This document shows positions 9,037 through 16,779 of a DNA stretch of 64,000 nt, piece by piece. The notes under the pieces are model-generated. The model ran no database searches, had not been told where the DNA came from, and worked only from the letters and a program-made list of their open reading frames with translations. This DNA comes from CAZLMW01 sp964560875 (GTDB lineage Bacteria > Myxococcota_A > UBA9042). The number at the start of each line of letters is the position of its first letter. The stretch's first letter is position 1. The stretch lies in NCBI GenBank assembly GCA_964560875.1, contig CAZLMW010000020.1, forward strand, positions 17,780 to 81,779, in the 5' to 3' direction. Position numbers and translations under genes: made by a program.

Positions 9037-9891
9037 CTATCGTCTGCGTTTGAGGCGTGAAACCGAGAAGAACGCGTTGTCCAGGGCGACGTCGAACTTC
9101 AGCTCCGTGTAGGTCATCTCGGTGAACTCGCCCGGTTTATCGGCGGGTGTCATGCGCATCTTGGCCGGCAACCGGCGCTTGCCAAAGGGCTTGACGTCCG
9201 ACCACGTCATCGTCCGCGCCAGCTTGCCCTTTTCATCGAAGTAGAGGCTGCGCAGGGGCAGCTGCGTCTTGGCGTCAACGGTCAGCGTCACCTTGCCCCA
9301 GACCACGGCGGCGTTCTTCTTGGGGATCATGTCGATGCGGATGATGTCCGTGCCGCGTTCCTTGCCTTCGAACGCGATCTTGAAGGTGTAGTCCTCGGCC
9401 ATGCGCGACTCTTTGACCAGGTCGTCGTTGCTGAAATGGCTGCCCATCCACGCGCTGCCCATCATCGCGCCCGACAGCCGAATCACGCGCGCCGTCCGCG
9501 GCAGCCAGGTGTAGATCTGCTTGCCGTTTTTCAGCGTGGCCATGCCCTTTTCGCGGCGCGGCGACAGGATCCGGACAAGCGACTGATCCTTGCCCTTGCT
9601 CCACGCCTTCATCGCCAGCTTGCGCTCGTAATACTTGGTTTTTACATGCATTTGCAGCTTGGCCTGGGATGTCCTGCCACGCCACAGGTCGTCGACGCGA
9701 TCCAGCAGCTTGCGCGCCCTGTCCGGAGATGCCCTGTCCGGAGATGCCCTGTCCGGAGATGCCCTGTCCGGAGAAGCCCTGTCCGGTGACGCCGCTGCAG
9801 CCGGCAAGGCGACCAGCGCGGAGAGCGTGAAGAGCGTGAAGACCGATGTCAGCGTCGCCGTCGCGTGACGGACGCGAAATGTTGTAACCAT
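9037..9891 (-). CDS. Outer-membrane lipoprotein-sorting protein (LolA-like fold), secreted
   Basis: A 284-residue periplasmic protein of the LolA-like family that often travels with FtsX-type ABC genes. A signal peptide (hydrophobic run, then ALPAAA) is followed by five tandem ASPDR pentapeptides. The folded domain comes next, with alternating strands such as MTWSDVKPFGKRRLPAKMRM and TEMTYTELKFDVAL. The final part (DNAFFSVSRLKRRR) is typical of the family's end. The preferred start is the ATG at 9891, with AAGGA eight bases upstream; a TTG two codons earlier is possible. It is the first gene of the six-gene minus-strand operon and is divergent from the cyclase gene across about 110 bases, where a promoter should lie. 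Confidence 0.8.
   Translation of the reverse strand: MVTTFRVRHATATLTSVFTLFTLSALVALPAAAASPDRASPDRASPDRASPDRASPDRARKLLDRVDDLWRGRTSQAKLQMHVKTKYYERKLAMKAWSKGKDQSLVRILSPRREKGMATLKNGKQIYTWLPRTARVIRLSGAMMGSAWMGSHFSNDDLVKESRMAEDYTFKIAFEGKERGTDIIRIDMIPKKNAAVVWGKVTLTVDAKTQLPLRSLYFDEKGKLARTMTWSDVKPFGKRRLPAKMRMTPADKPGEFTEMTYTELKFDVALDNAFFSVSRLKRRR
9721..9795 (-). repeat. Five 15-bp tandem repeats encoding ASPDR units
   Basis: Five consecutive 15-bp units begin at 9721, 9736, 9751, 9766 and 9781. The first three are identical, the fourth has one change and the fifth is diverged. Each encodes Ala-Ser-Pro-Asp-Arg in the mature N-terminus of the LolA-like protein. In-frame units of this kind can change copy number by slipped-strand pairing without breaking the gene, altering the length of the linker behind the signal peptide. 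Confidence 0.9.
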
Positions 9892-10003
9892 GTTCAAATC
9901 CTTGCGTCAAAGCGCGGCCGAGACTGTGCCGAGTCCCCGTCTCGCTGGCAATCACCGTCGTCGATCTGACCGATGTGATGTGGGATCGACGCGATGACAT
10001 TGG

Positions 10004-11890
10004 TTGTCGGGCGAAGCTCCGATATCGTCGGCCCCAGTGGGTGAGCCGTACCGTTACCATTGGCACTGGGATCTGGCGTCGCCGCGCGACTCGCTGTGGC
10101 CCTATGTCTGCAACACCGAACGCTTCAACAAGGCGGTCGGGTTGCCTATGCCCGACTTTCACGACGAACCAGCCGAGGGTGGCGGATCCAGGCGCTTTGG
10201 TCAGACCCGCCAGCTCGGCATGTTGCTCAAGTGGGTCGAAAACCCCTTCGAGTGGGTGCGTCCGGTCACGTTCGGTGTGCTGCGCGAATACACGAGTGGG
10301 CCCCTGATCTCCAACAAGTCGACCGTCGTCCTGGAGCCGCTGGACACCGGCGGGACGCGGCTTCATCACTCCCTCGAGCTGCTGCCGCGAAACGTGCTCG
10401 GGCGCGTGGCCGTGCCGATCGAAATCAGCCGCCTGCGCGAGACGTTCGAGAAGGCGTACCGGCGCATCGACGACAAGCTGTCCGCCGGGCAGAAGGCCGA
10501 CGGCTTCGACCTCGGGCTCGATCCTTTCGAAGATCCTGTCGACCACCTGTCCTCGGCGTCATCTTTGCGATTCGAATCGCTGATGGCCCAAGCGCGCGAG
10601 TTCGTGCTCGCCGACAGGGAGGCGCTCGATGCGGTGGGCGCGGCGATCCGCATGGCGCCCGATCACGTCGTTGAACGGATGCGACCGTGGCAGATGGCGA
10701 GGATGTGGGGGCTCGACGGCGACCGGGTGCTCGATGCTTTCCTGGTCGCCGCGCACGTCGGGCTGGTTGAGCTCAACTGGTCGATCCTGTGCCCGAACTG
10801 CCGCGTGCCTTCGGACAATCGCCCTTCACTGCGCCGCTTGACCCCGCAAGCGCACTGCGAGGCGTGCAACATCAACTACGACGTTGAGTTCGTGGAATCG
10901 GTCGAGCTGACGTTCAAGACAAGCGGCCAGATCCGGCCGATCGAGACGCACACGTACTGTGTTGGTAGCCCCGCGAACACGCTCCACGTCGCCGTTCAAC
11001 AGCGCCTGCTGCCCGGCGAATCGCGCACCCTCGAGGTGGAGCTCGAACCCGGCGTCTACCGCGTGTTGGGCCAGCGCTTCAAACCCCAGGTCTATGTAGA
11101 CGTGTCCGAAACGGGCATGGACAAGGCCACGTTCGTCGTCGACGAGGGAAACAACGGCCGGCTCGTGCCCGATTCGCTGCGTGCCGGTGGCGCCACGCTC
11201 ACGCTGACCAACCGCAGCAAATATGACCAGACAATCCGTTTCGACCGGGCCGCGTGGCGCGATGATGCCGTGACCGCGGCAGTCGTGATGACGCGCATGG
11301 CTTTTCGCGAGTTCTTCAGCACCGAGATCCTGAGCCCCGGCTTGCACGTCGACGTCGGCCACCTCGCGATCCTCTTCACCGATCTCACCGGATCAACCGC
11401 GCTTTACTCCGAAGTCGGCGACGCCACGGCGTTTTCGATGGTCCGGGCGCACTTCGACGTGCTCGCGGACGTGGCGCACAAATGGCGTGGCACCATCGTC
11501 AAGACGATCGGCGACGCAATCATGGCGGTATGGCACGACCCACTCGATGCTGTGCAAGCCGGTCTGGCGTTTCACCGGGCCCTGCGCGACCGGCCCGAGA
11601 CCGCTCACCTGCGGCTCAAGATCGGCCTGCATCACGGTCGCACGATCGGCGTGACGCTCAATGGCACGGCCGACTACTTCGGGACCACGGTCAACACCGC
11701 CGCGCGCATGGAAAAAGCGTCCGGATCGGGACAGGTCGCCCTCTCTCCCATGATCGCGGAGGAGCCGACCGTGGCGCGCTTCCTGGCCGAACACCCGGAG
11801 CTCATCGCCGGCACGCGGGACATGGAGTTCAAGGGGCTCGACGGCACGTTCACCTGCACGGTGCTGCAAGAAAAAGGGCACGGCGACTGA
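10004..11890 (+). CDS. Class III adenylate/guanylate cyclase with DUF5939-like N-terminal region and zinc ribbon
   Basis: A 628-residue signalling enzyme predicted to make cAMP (less likely cGMP). The catalytic domain is C-terminal, about 445-600. Its first metal-binding Asp is in LFTDLTGSTALY and its second in KTIGDAIMAVW, and the NTAARM segment near 565 is the transition-state region. The N-terminal two-thirds resemble the DUF5939 family found ahead of such domains: an SRPBCC-like part (about 10-170), a helical part, a zinc ribbon of two CxxC pairs (CPNC and CEAC, about 265-290) and a beta-rich section. No transmembrane helix is evident. The listed start is a TTG; a GTG at 10037 is an alternative. 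It is divergent from the LolA-like operon, and the BioD-like gene follows 13 bases after its stop. Confidence 0.85.
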   Translation: MSGEAPISSAPVGEPYRYHWHWDLASPRDSLWPYVCNTERFNKAVGLPMPDFHDEPAEGGGSRRFGQTRQLGMLLKWVENPFEWVRPVTFGVLREYTSGPLISNKSTVVLEPLDTGGTRLHHSLELLPRNVLGRVAVPIEISRLRETFEKAYRRIDDKLSAGQKADGFDLGLDPFEDPVDHLSSASSLRFESLMAQAREFVLADREALDAVGAAIRMAPDHVVERMRPWQMARMWGLDGDRVLDAFLVAAHVGLVELNWSILCPNCRVPSDNRPSLRRLTPQAHCEACNINYDVEFVESVELTFKTSGQIRPIETHTYCVGSPANTLHVAVQQRLLPGESRTLEVELEPGVYRVLGQRFKPQVYVDVSETGMDKATFVVDEGNNGRLVPDSLRAGGATLTLTNRSKYDQTIRFDRAAWRDDAVTAAVVMTRMAFREFFSTEILSPGLHVDVGHLAILFTDLTGSTALYSEVGDATAFSMVRAHFDVLADVAHKWRGTIVKTIGDAIMAVWHDPLDAVQAGLAFHRALRDRPETAHLRLKIGLHHGRTIGVTLNGTADYFGTTVNTAARMEKASGSGQVALSPMIAEEPTVARFLAEHPELIAGTRDMEFKGLDGTFTCTVLQEKGHGD

Positions 11891-11903
11891 CAAGGATCGT
11901 TTG

Positions 11904-13001
11904 ATGGCGCGAGTTTTTATCAGCGCGACGCAACAAAACGTCGGCAAGACCACCACCAGCCTGGGGCTCTACGCGCTCTTTCGCAGCCGCGGCCTGCGGG
12001 TCGGGTTCATCAAGCCTGTCGGTCAGCGGGTCATCAAGCGCGACGGCACCACCGCGGACGAAGACGCTGTCTTGATGCAGCACATCTTCCAGGGCGGGAT
12101 GTCGCTGGCCGATATGAGCCCCGTGACGATTCCCCGCGGGTACACCAAGAAGTATGTCTTCAACCGCGAGCGCGACCGCATCTTCAGCCTCATCGACGAA
12201 GCGATGGAGCACGTCGACACCGACGCCGATATCGTCATCGTCGAGGGCACCGGGCACGCCGGGGTCGGGTCCGTGATCGATGCAAGCAACGCCGATGTCG
12301 CCAGCCATCTCAACGCAAAGGTGCTGGTGATCGGCGGCGGCGGGATCGGCAAGACCGTCGATGAGATCTGCTTGAACAAGGCGCTCTTTGAGCAGGCGGG
12401 CGTCCCGGTCATCGGCGCGGTCGTCAACAAGATCCACGCGGACAAGTACGACGAGATTTCTGCGGCTGTGCGCCAGGGGCTGACCAACAAGGGCGTCGAT
12501 TGTCTCGCCGTCATGCCGTTCAAGCGCGAGCTGACCTACCCGACCGTGCGCCAACTCAAGCGCGAGCTCGGGCTGGCGGTGGTCGCAGGGTCGGAATACC
12601 TCGATCACCGGGTGCGCGGCACGATCGTTGCGGCGATGACACCGCAGAACACGCTCGGCTACATCCGCGACGGAACGCTCGTCATCACGCCCGGAGACCG
12701 CGTCGACAACATCCTCGTCAGCATCTCGGCGCACCTCGTCGGGCAGCGTAAGAACACGGGCGCGATCGCGGGCATCCTCCTGACCGGCGGCATCGAGCCC
12801 GATCCGAAGATCATGGGCCTGGTTCGCGACGCCCACGTCCCGGTGTTGGTGTCCGACCGCGATACGTTCAGCGCAGCCGCCGCCGTCGATCGCCTCACCG
12901 TCAAGATCGGCCCGTCCGATCGCGACAAGGTCGAAACAGCGTTCGCGATGATCGAGCGCCACCTCGACGCCGACGCGCTCTTTGCTGCCCTGGACCTCTG
13001 A
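11904..13001 (+). CDS. BioD-like P-loop NTPase with DRTGG domain
   Basis: A protein of about 365 residues made of an N-terminal dethiobiotin-synthetase-like AAA_26 domain and a C-terminal DRTGG domain. This pair also forms the N-terminal half of long phosphotransacetylases. The P-loop is VGKTTTS close to the N-terminus (after TQQN), and VEGTGHAGVGS (about 110-120) lies over the nucleotide site. The DRTGG region starts near residue 215 (TPQNTLGYI). The start is the ATG at 11904, with AAGGA seven bases upstream, rather than the TTG one codon earlier. No acetyltransferase (PTA_PTB) domain follows, so this is the stand-alone form, whose reaction is not established. A regulatory or ligase-like role is possible. 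Confidence 0.82.
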   Translation: MARVFISATQQNVGKTTTSLGLYALFRSRGLRVGFIKPVGQRVIKRDGTTADEDAVLMQHIFQGGMSLADMSPVTIPRGYTKKYVFNRERDRIFSLIDEAMEHVDTDADIVIVEGTGHAGVGSVIDASNADVASHLNAKVLVIGGGGIGKTVDEICLNKALFEQAGVPVIGAVVNKIHADKYDEISAAVRQGLTNKGVDCLAVMPFKRELTYPTVRQLKRELGLAVVAGSEYLDHRVRGTIVAAMTPQNTLGYIRDGTLVITPGDRVDNILVSISAHLVGQRKNTGAIAGILLTGGIEPDPKIMGLVRDAHVPVLVSDRDTFSAAAAVDRLTVKIGPSDRDKVETAFAMIERHLDADALFAALDL

Positions 13002-13303
13002 GCTGCCTCAACCTCCCAGGCCCGATTGAAGGTCGCTGACTGAGCGATAGACCGAGTCCGAGCGACCCGAACCCGAACCCGAACGCGAACGAACCTGATC
13101 AACCTCCAAGCGGACCGTCGCTTTCGCTTGTTTCGTGAGCAGAGTCGAATCGAGCTTTGGTCAGACGGGGCCGACGTGTAGGGTGCCTCGGCGTTGGGAC
13201 GCGACGTGCGGAGATGTTCTGGTTACCCACAATCGCGATCGCAAAGGCTGGAACATTCTGAAAACATGACGGAACGGTACAGCAACACACGCAGGAGCGA
13301 TTT
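13002..13303. other. Intergenic region with short CCCGAA-type hexanucleotide array
   Basis: About 300 bases between the DRTGG gene and the pyrophosphatase gene. At 13066-13095 there are three CCCGAA units followed by degenerate CGCGAA/CGAACC copies. No ORF with credible codon use, tRNA or clear terminator hairpin was found. The 3' end carries AGGAG at 13293-13297 serving the GTG start at 13304. A promoter for the pyrophosphatase gene presumably lies here but none is convincing by eye. Confidence 0.5.
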
Positions 13304-13735
13304 GTGCGGATTGAAGTGATCATCGAGGTCCCGCGCGGCAGCTTCGTGAAGCGCCGCAGCGATGGTTCGGTCGACTACGTGTCGCCTGTGCCCTGTCCGT
13401 ACAACTACGGCCATGTCGCCGGGTTCAAGGGTGGTGATGGCGACATGCTCGACGCCATCGTGCTCGGCCCCAAGCTGATGCGCGGTCATGCTGGGCGCTA
13501 TCGGGCACGCGAGGCGGTTCGGTTCATCGACGACGGCCACATCGACGACAAGGTCATCTGCTCATCGCAGCCGCTCAAGCCGGCCGAAAAGGCGATGCTA
13601 CTGCGGTTTTTCGGCTTCTACGCCCACGCCAAGGGGCTGCTCAACGCGAGCCGCGGCAAAAAAGGCCGGACAGCTTGCGAAGGGTTCGTTTCTCTCGCCG
13701 ACGCGATCCCGTACGAAGACGACGATTTGCTGTAA
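13304..13735 (+). CDS. Short family I inorganic pyrophosphatase-like protein
   Basis: Likely hydrolyses pyrophosphate to phosphate in the cytoplasm. At 143 residues it is shorter than the usual 170-180. The family signature is present as DGDMLDAIVL, giving the three metal-binding Asp residues, preceded by CPYNYG (family PxNYG) and IEVPRGS with a downstream Lys. FIDDGHIDDK matches the second acidic cluster and catalytic Lys. The loop between the early Lys and NYG is short, and the Arg usually found there is replaced by a YVSPV stretch, as in a divergent short subfamily. The GTG start has AGGAG six bases upstream. The pyrophosphatase fold is likely; full activity is less certain. Confidence 0.75.
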   Translation: MRIEVIIEVPRGSFVKRRSDGSVDYVSPVPCPYNYGHVAGFKGGDGDMLDAIVLGPKLMRGHAGRYRAREAVRFIDDGHIDDKVICSSQPLKPAEKAMLLRFFGFYAHAKGLLNASRGKKGRTACEGFVSLADAIPYEDDDLL

Positions 13736-13750
13736 TTCTCGCCGCCTGCT

Positions 13751-14641
13751 CTACAACGATTGCTCCGCGCGCAGCTCGCCTTCCTTTGCCCGCACGACGA
13801 TCGAACACGAGACGGCGCCGCCGTCGTCCTTGATGCGCAGCTCGACAGCTTCGATCTTGGCGCCGGGAGCGAGCTTTTCGGCGCGGACGGTGGCCTTTTC
13901 AACACGGTCGCCTTGGCGCGCGAACACGTCGATGACGACGTCGTGCCAGGCGAAGTGGTTGTCGTTGCGCACGTAGATGTCGTCGTACACGAGATCCTTG
14001 TGAAAGCCGCACTTGCTGCGCAGGTCGAAGTAGCGGCGCTGCAGCGTGTCGTGCCGAAACGCGTGATGTTTGCTGGCGGTCGGGAAGTCGATCTCACCGC
14101 GGGCGAACGCGAGGCGCATGTAGCCATCGAGCGCGGCGAGGAACGGTTGTCGGTCGTTGTCGGCGAGCTCCTCGTAGCGGCGCGCAAGCATTCGGGCGAC
14201 AAACCAGGCGGGCGGGCCGGCGACGATCTTTTCGAGCGTGAGGTCGGGCGGTAAGTTGGGCTTTTCGGCGGCGGAGCGGACGTCGGCGTGCAACCTCTGA
14301 ACGGTCGGCAGGCGAGCGCCGGCGAGGGCTGCTGCGTCCGTGTCGCCGTAGCGCGAGGTAACGGTGCGGTAGAGGACTTCGGCCGCTTCGTAGCGCCCCT
14401 CGGATTCCTGCTGCTGGGCGATCTGCAGGTACTCGTTGGCGCGCGCCGTGGCGTTGTGCGGTCGGTACGAGAAGAGATAGAGCAGCGCGAAGAAGATGAT
14501 GTTGCCGACGACGATGAGGCCGTACTTGTCCCACGTGGCGGCCATCCATCCGTTTGGGGCGGCGCCACGGTTGTCCGCTGCGACCGTGTCAGCATGCATG
14601 TCGTCGGGCCTCTCCATCCCGCGATCGTAACCGCTTCTCAT
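13751..14641 (-). CDS. Hypothetical membrane-anchored protein with short TPR-like stretch
   Basis: A 296-residue protein I do not recognise. After a cytoplasmic N-terminus of about 35 residues there is one transmembrane helix (about 41-58, GLIVVGNIIFFALLYLF). A helical segment reminiscent of a tetratricopeptide repeat follows (ANEYLQIAQQQESEGRYEAAEVLYRTV). The C-terminal half is mixed alpha/beta and ends in strands (SCSIVVRAKEGEL). An internal ATG eight codons in is an alternative start. It converges on the pyrophosphatase gene with 15 bases between stops and is divergent from the anchored PDZ protein across 109 bases. It probably faces the periplasm, by the positive-inside reading of the helix flanks, but this is weak. 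Confidence 0.55.
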   Translation of the reverse strand: MRSGYDRGMERPDDMHADTVAADNRGAAPNGWMAATWDKYGLIVVGNIIFFALLYLFSYRPHNATARANEYLQIAQQQESEGRYEAAEVLYRTVTSRYGDTDAAALAGARLPTVQRLHADVRSAAEKPNLPPDLTLEKIVAGPPAWFVARMLARRYEELADNDRQPFLAALDGYMRLAFARGEIDFPTASKHHAFRHDTLQRRYFDLRSKCGFHKDLVYDDIYVRNDNHFAWHDVVIDVFARQGDRVEKATVRAEKLAPGAKIEAVELRIKDDGGAVSCSIVVRAKEGELRAEQSL

Positions 14642-14750
14642 CGCCTAACACCACGGCGCGGCGGCTATTCCGGACGTCCGTTGGGCGATCGAACCTGATC
14701 CAAACAGGATCCGGGTTGTCCGGTCCGGGTCTGTCGGGCATCGTCGACTG

Positions 14751-16748
14751 ATGCGTGTCGCTGTGCCCATAGCTCTGCTCGCCGTCGTCCTCATTGGGCT
14801 GATCCTCTGGGCGTTCATGGGTGGTCCGGACAAGGACGACGTCAGCCCAGGCCCCGACATCGCCAAGCTCGAAAAGCAGGCGGAAGAGGGCCGTGTCGAC
14901 ACCAACGACGATGTGCTTCGTGGACGCGTGGTGGAAGCCGGCGGAACACCGATCGCTGGGGCACGCGTCAAGATCGGCGAGGCAAAAGCGATGTGCGATG
15001 GCCACGGGCTGTTCTCGCTGCCCCACCCCGGCGCTGGCGTGCACGAAGTCGCGGTCGAAAAAGCCGGCTTCTTGTTCGCGCGCAAGGCCGGGACATGCTG
15101 CGAATCGATTCGCGTCGACACGCCCGCAAAAGACGCACTCTTGACCCTCAGGATGCATCGGCCAGCCGGGGTTCGCGGTACGGTTGTGTCGGCCGGACGA
15201 CCCGTCGAGGGCGCGTCCTTTCGGGCCCGTTATCGCGTGGCGCGGGGCCTGACTCGCGATGTGGCCGAGCTGACCGTGGATGTCGCTGGCAAGTCGGGAA
15301 GAGATGGGCGATTCGAGCTCGCTGGGCTGCCGGCTGGGCGCCTCCGCATCGAATCGGTGGCCACGACCGGGGCCGCCGTGGGTACCGTGATCGACCTGGC
15401 TCCCGGCGCCACATACGCTCCCTACGTCATTGAAATTCGCGCGGTCGCCGGACTGGCCGGCCAAGTGCTGTCGACGGAGGGGGCGCCGGTCCCGGGCGCG
15501 ATCGTTGGGGTCGGCGACACCGGTGGCGACTGGCAGGCCACGGCCGATGGCAACGGACGCTTCCAGATCGCGGGAATCGCCGCGGGCACCTGGATGCTGG
15601 ACGTCTCGGCGTCCGGATTCACGCGGCACCAGGAGGCGTCGGTCGCCTTTCATCCGCATTCGCAGCTCAGCCGCACGTTCAAGCTCGGCCCGATCCGCGG
15701 GATCGCCGGCCGCGTGGTCGATCCCGCTGGCGCCGGCATCGCGAACGCGACCGTCGTCATTAAGCGCGGCGACGAAGAGCACTGGGTGCGAACGGCCGCC
15801 GGCGGCGCTTTTCAGTACGGCGAAGTGGCCGACGACGTGCGCGACGCCATGTTGACCGCCGTGCAACCTCGCTTCGAACCACCCAAGCCGGTGCGTGTTG
15901 TCGTCGGGACGGAGATGGTCCTGCGCCTGGGCCCCGGCGGCACGATTCGCGGCAAGGTGGTGCACGCCGACGGGTCGGTCGAAAAAGCGGCGACCGTCCT
16001 CGTAACGCACCGCGCCGTCGGCAAACCCGACCCGCACGGACAGCCATCCAACCTGCGCACTGTGGCCAAGGTCGACGGCACCTTTGAGCTCGGGCCGCTT
16101 CGTCCAGGCGCCTACGACTTGCTCGCGAGGGCCGAAAAGCGGCAGCCGGGAATCGCCAAGAATATCGTGGTCAAGGGCGGACAGACGACGATGGCCACCA
16201 TCACGATGGACGCCGGAGCCCGTCTCGTCGGGGTTGTTCACGACCAGGACAACACGCCGGTCGGCGGCGCGCATGTGGACCTCTACGCTCGACTCGGCGC
16301 CGAAGACAGCCGCAAGACCACAACAACGGCGGCCGATGGCAGCTACATGATCGAGAAGCTGCCGCCGGGAAACGCCAAGCTTCGTGTCACCAAGTCGGGA
16401 CACCTCGCGACTGTTGTGGCGGTTACCGTGCCGGCGCGCGGCGATGTGGCTGGAGACGTCACGCTGCGGCGCGCTGCGACGGGCTCCACCGCCGTCGTGG
16501 ACCGGATCGGGGCCAAGCTCGTCGAGACCCCGGGCGGCTATGCACTCGCAGCCCTCGACGCGGCCGGAAAGGCGGCGGGCGCCGGCCTGAAAAAGGGTGA
16601 TGTGGTCGCATCGGTGGACTTCACCGCGACCGAGTCCATGACGCTGCAAGAGGCCGCCAATGCGCTCAACAACGCGCCCCCGACCATGGTCACCGTGGAG
16701 GTGATCGGCGCCGATGGGCAAAAACGTTCCGTGTACCTGGACCTGTAG
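14751..16748 (+). CDS. Membrane-anchored carboxypeptidase-regulatory-like repeat protein with C-terminal PDZ
   Basis: A 665-residue envelope protein. An N-terminal hydrophobic anchor (about 4-23, IALLAVVLIGLILWAFM) is followed by a short linker. A series of about seven carboxypeptidase-D-regulatory-like (transthyretin-like) beta-sandwich units comes next, recognisable by recurring GxVxxxxGxPxxGAxV and GxFxxxxLxxGxxxLxxxxxG patterns (for example GRVVEAGGTPIAGARV and GRFELAGLPAGRLRI). The last 85 residues form a PDZ-like domain, with AGLKKGDVVASVDF and a closing strand. No enzyme motif is present. Such proteins are usually surface or periplasmic scaffolds. It reads toward the convergent gamma-glutamyltransferase gene, with 31 bases between stops. 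Confidence 0.75.
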   Translation: MRVAVPIALLAVVLIGLILWAFMGGPDKDDVSPGPDIAKLEKQAEEGRVDTNDDVLRGRVVEAGGTPIAGARVKIGEAKAMCDGHGLFSLPHPGAGVHEVAVEKAGFLFARKAGTCCESIRVDTPAKDALLTLRMHRPAGVRGTVVSAGRPVEGASFRARYRVARGLTRDVAELTVDVAGKSGRDGRFELAGLPAGRLRIESVATTGAAVGTVIDLAPGATYAPYVIEIRAVAGLAGQVLSTEGAPVPGAIVGVGDTGGDWQATADGNGRFQIAGIAAGTWMLDVSASGFTRHQEASVAFHPHSQLSRTFKLGPIRGIAGRVVDPAGAGIANATVVIKRGDEEHWVRTAAGGAFQYGEVADDVRDAMLTAVQPRFEPPKPVRVVVGTEMVLRLGPGGTIRGKVVHADGSVEKAATVLVTHRAVGKPDPHGQPSNLRTVAKVDGTFELGPLRPGAYDLLARAEKRQPGIAKNIVVKGGQTTMATITMDAGARLVGVVHDQDNTPVGGAHVDLYARLGAEDSRKTTTTAADGSYMIEKLPPGNAKLRVTKSGHLATVVAVTVPARGDVAGDVTLRRAATGSTAVVDRIGAKLVETPGGYALAALDAAGKAAGAGLKKGDVVASVDFTATESMTLQEAANALNNAPPTMVTVEVIGADGQKRSVYLDL

Positions 16749-16779
16749 GCCCAACGCCGATCGTTCAGAGCCGGCTGTT

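Noticed and set aside
6526..9060. A plus-strand reading of 844 codons across the ABC permease genes
   Set aside because: Antisense to three well-supported genes; composition rich in His/Asp/Arg with no recognisable domain.
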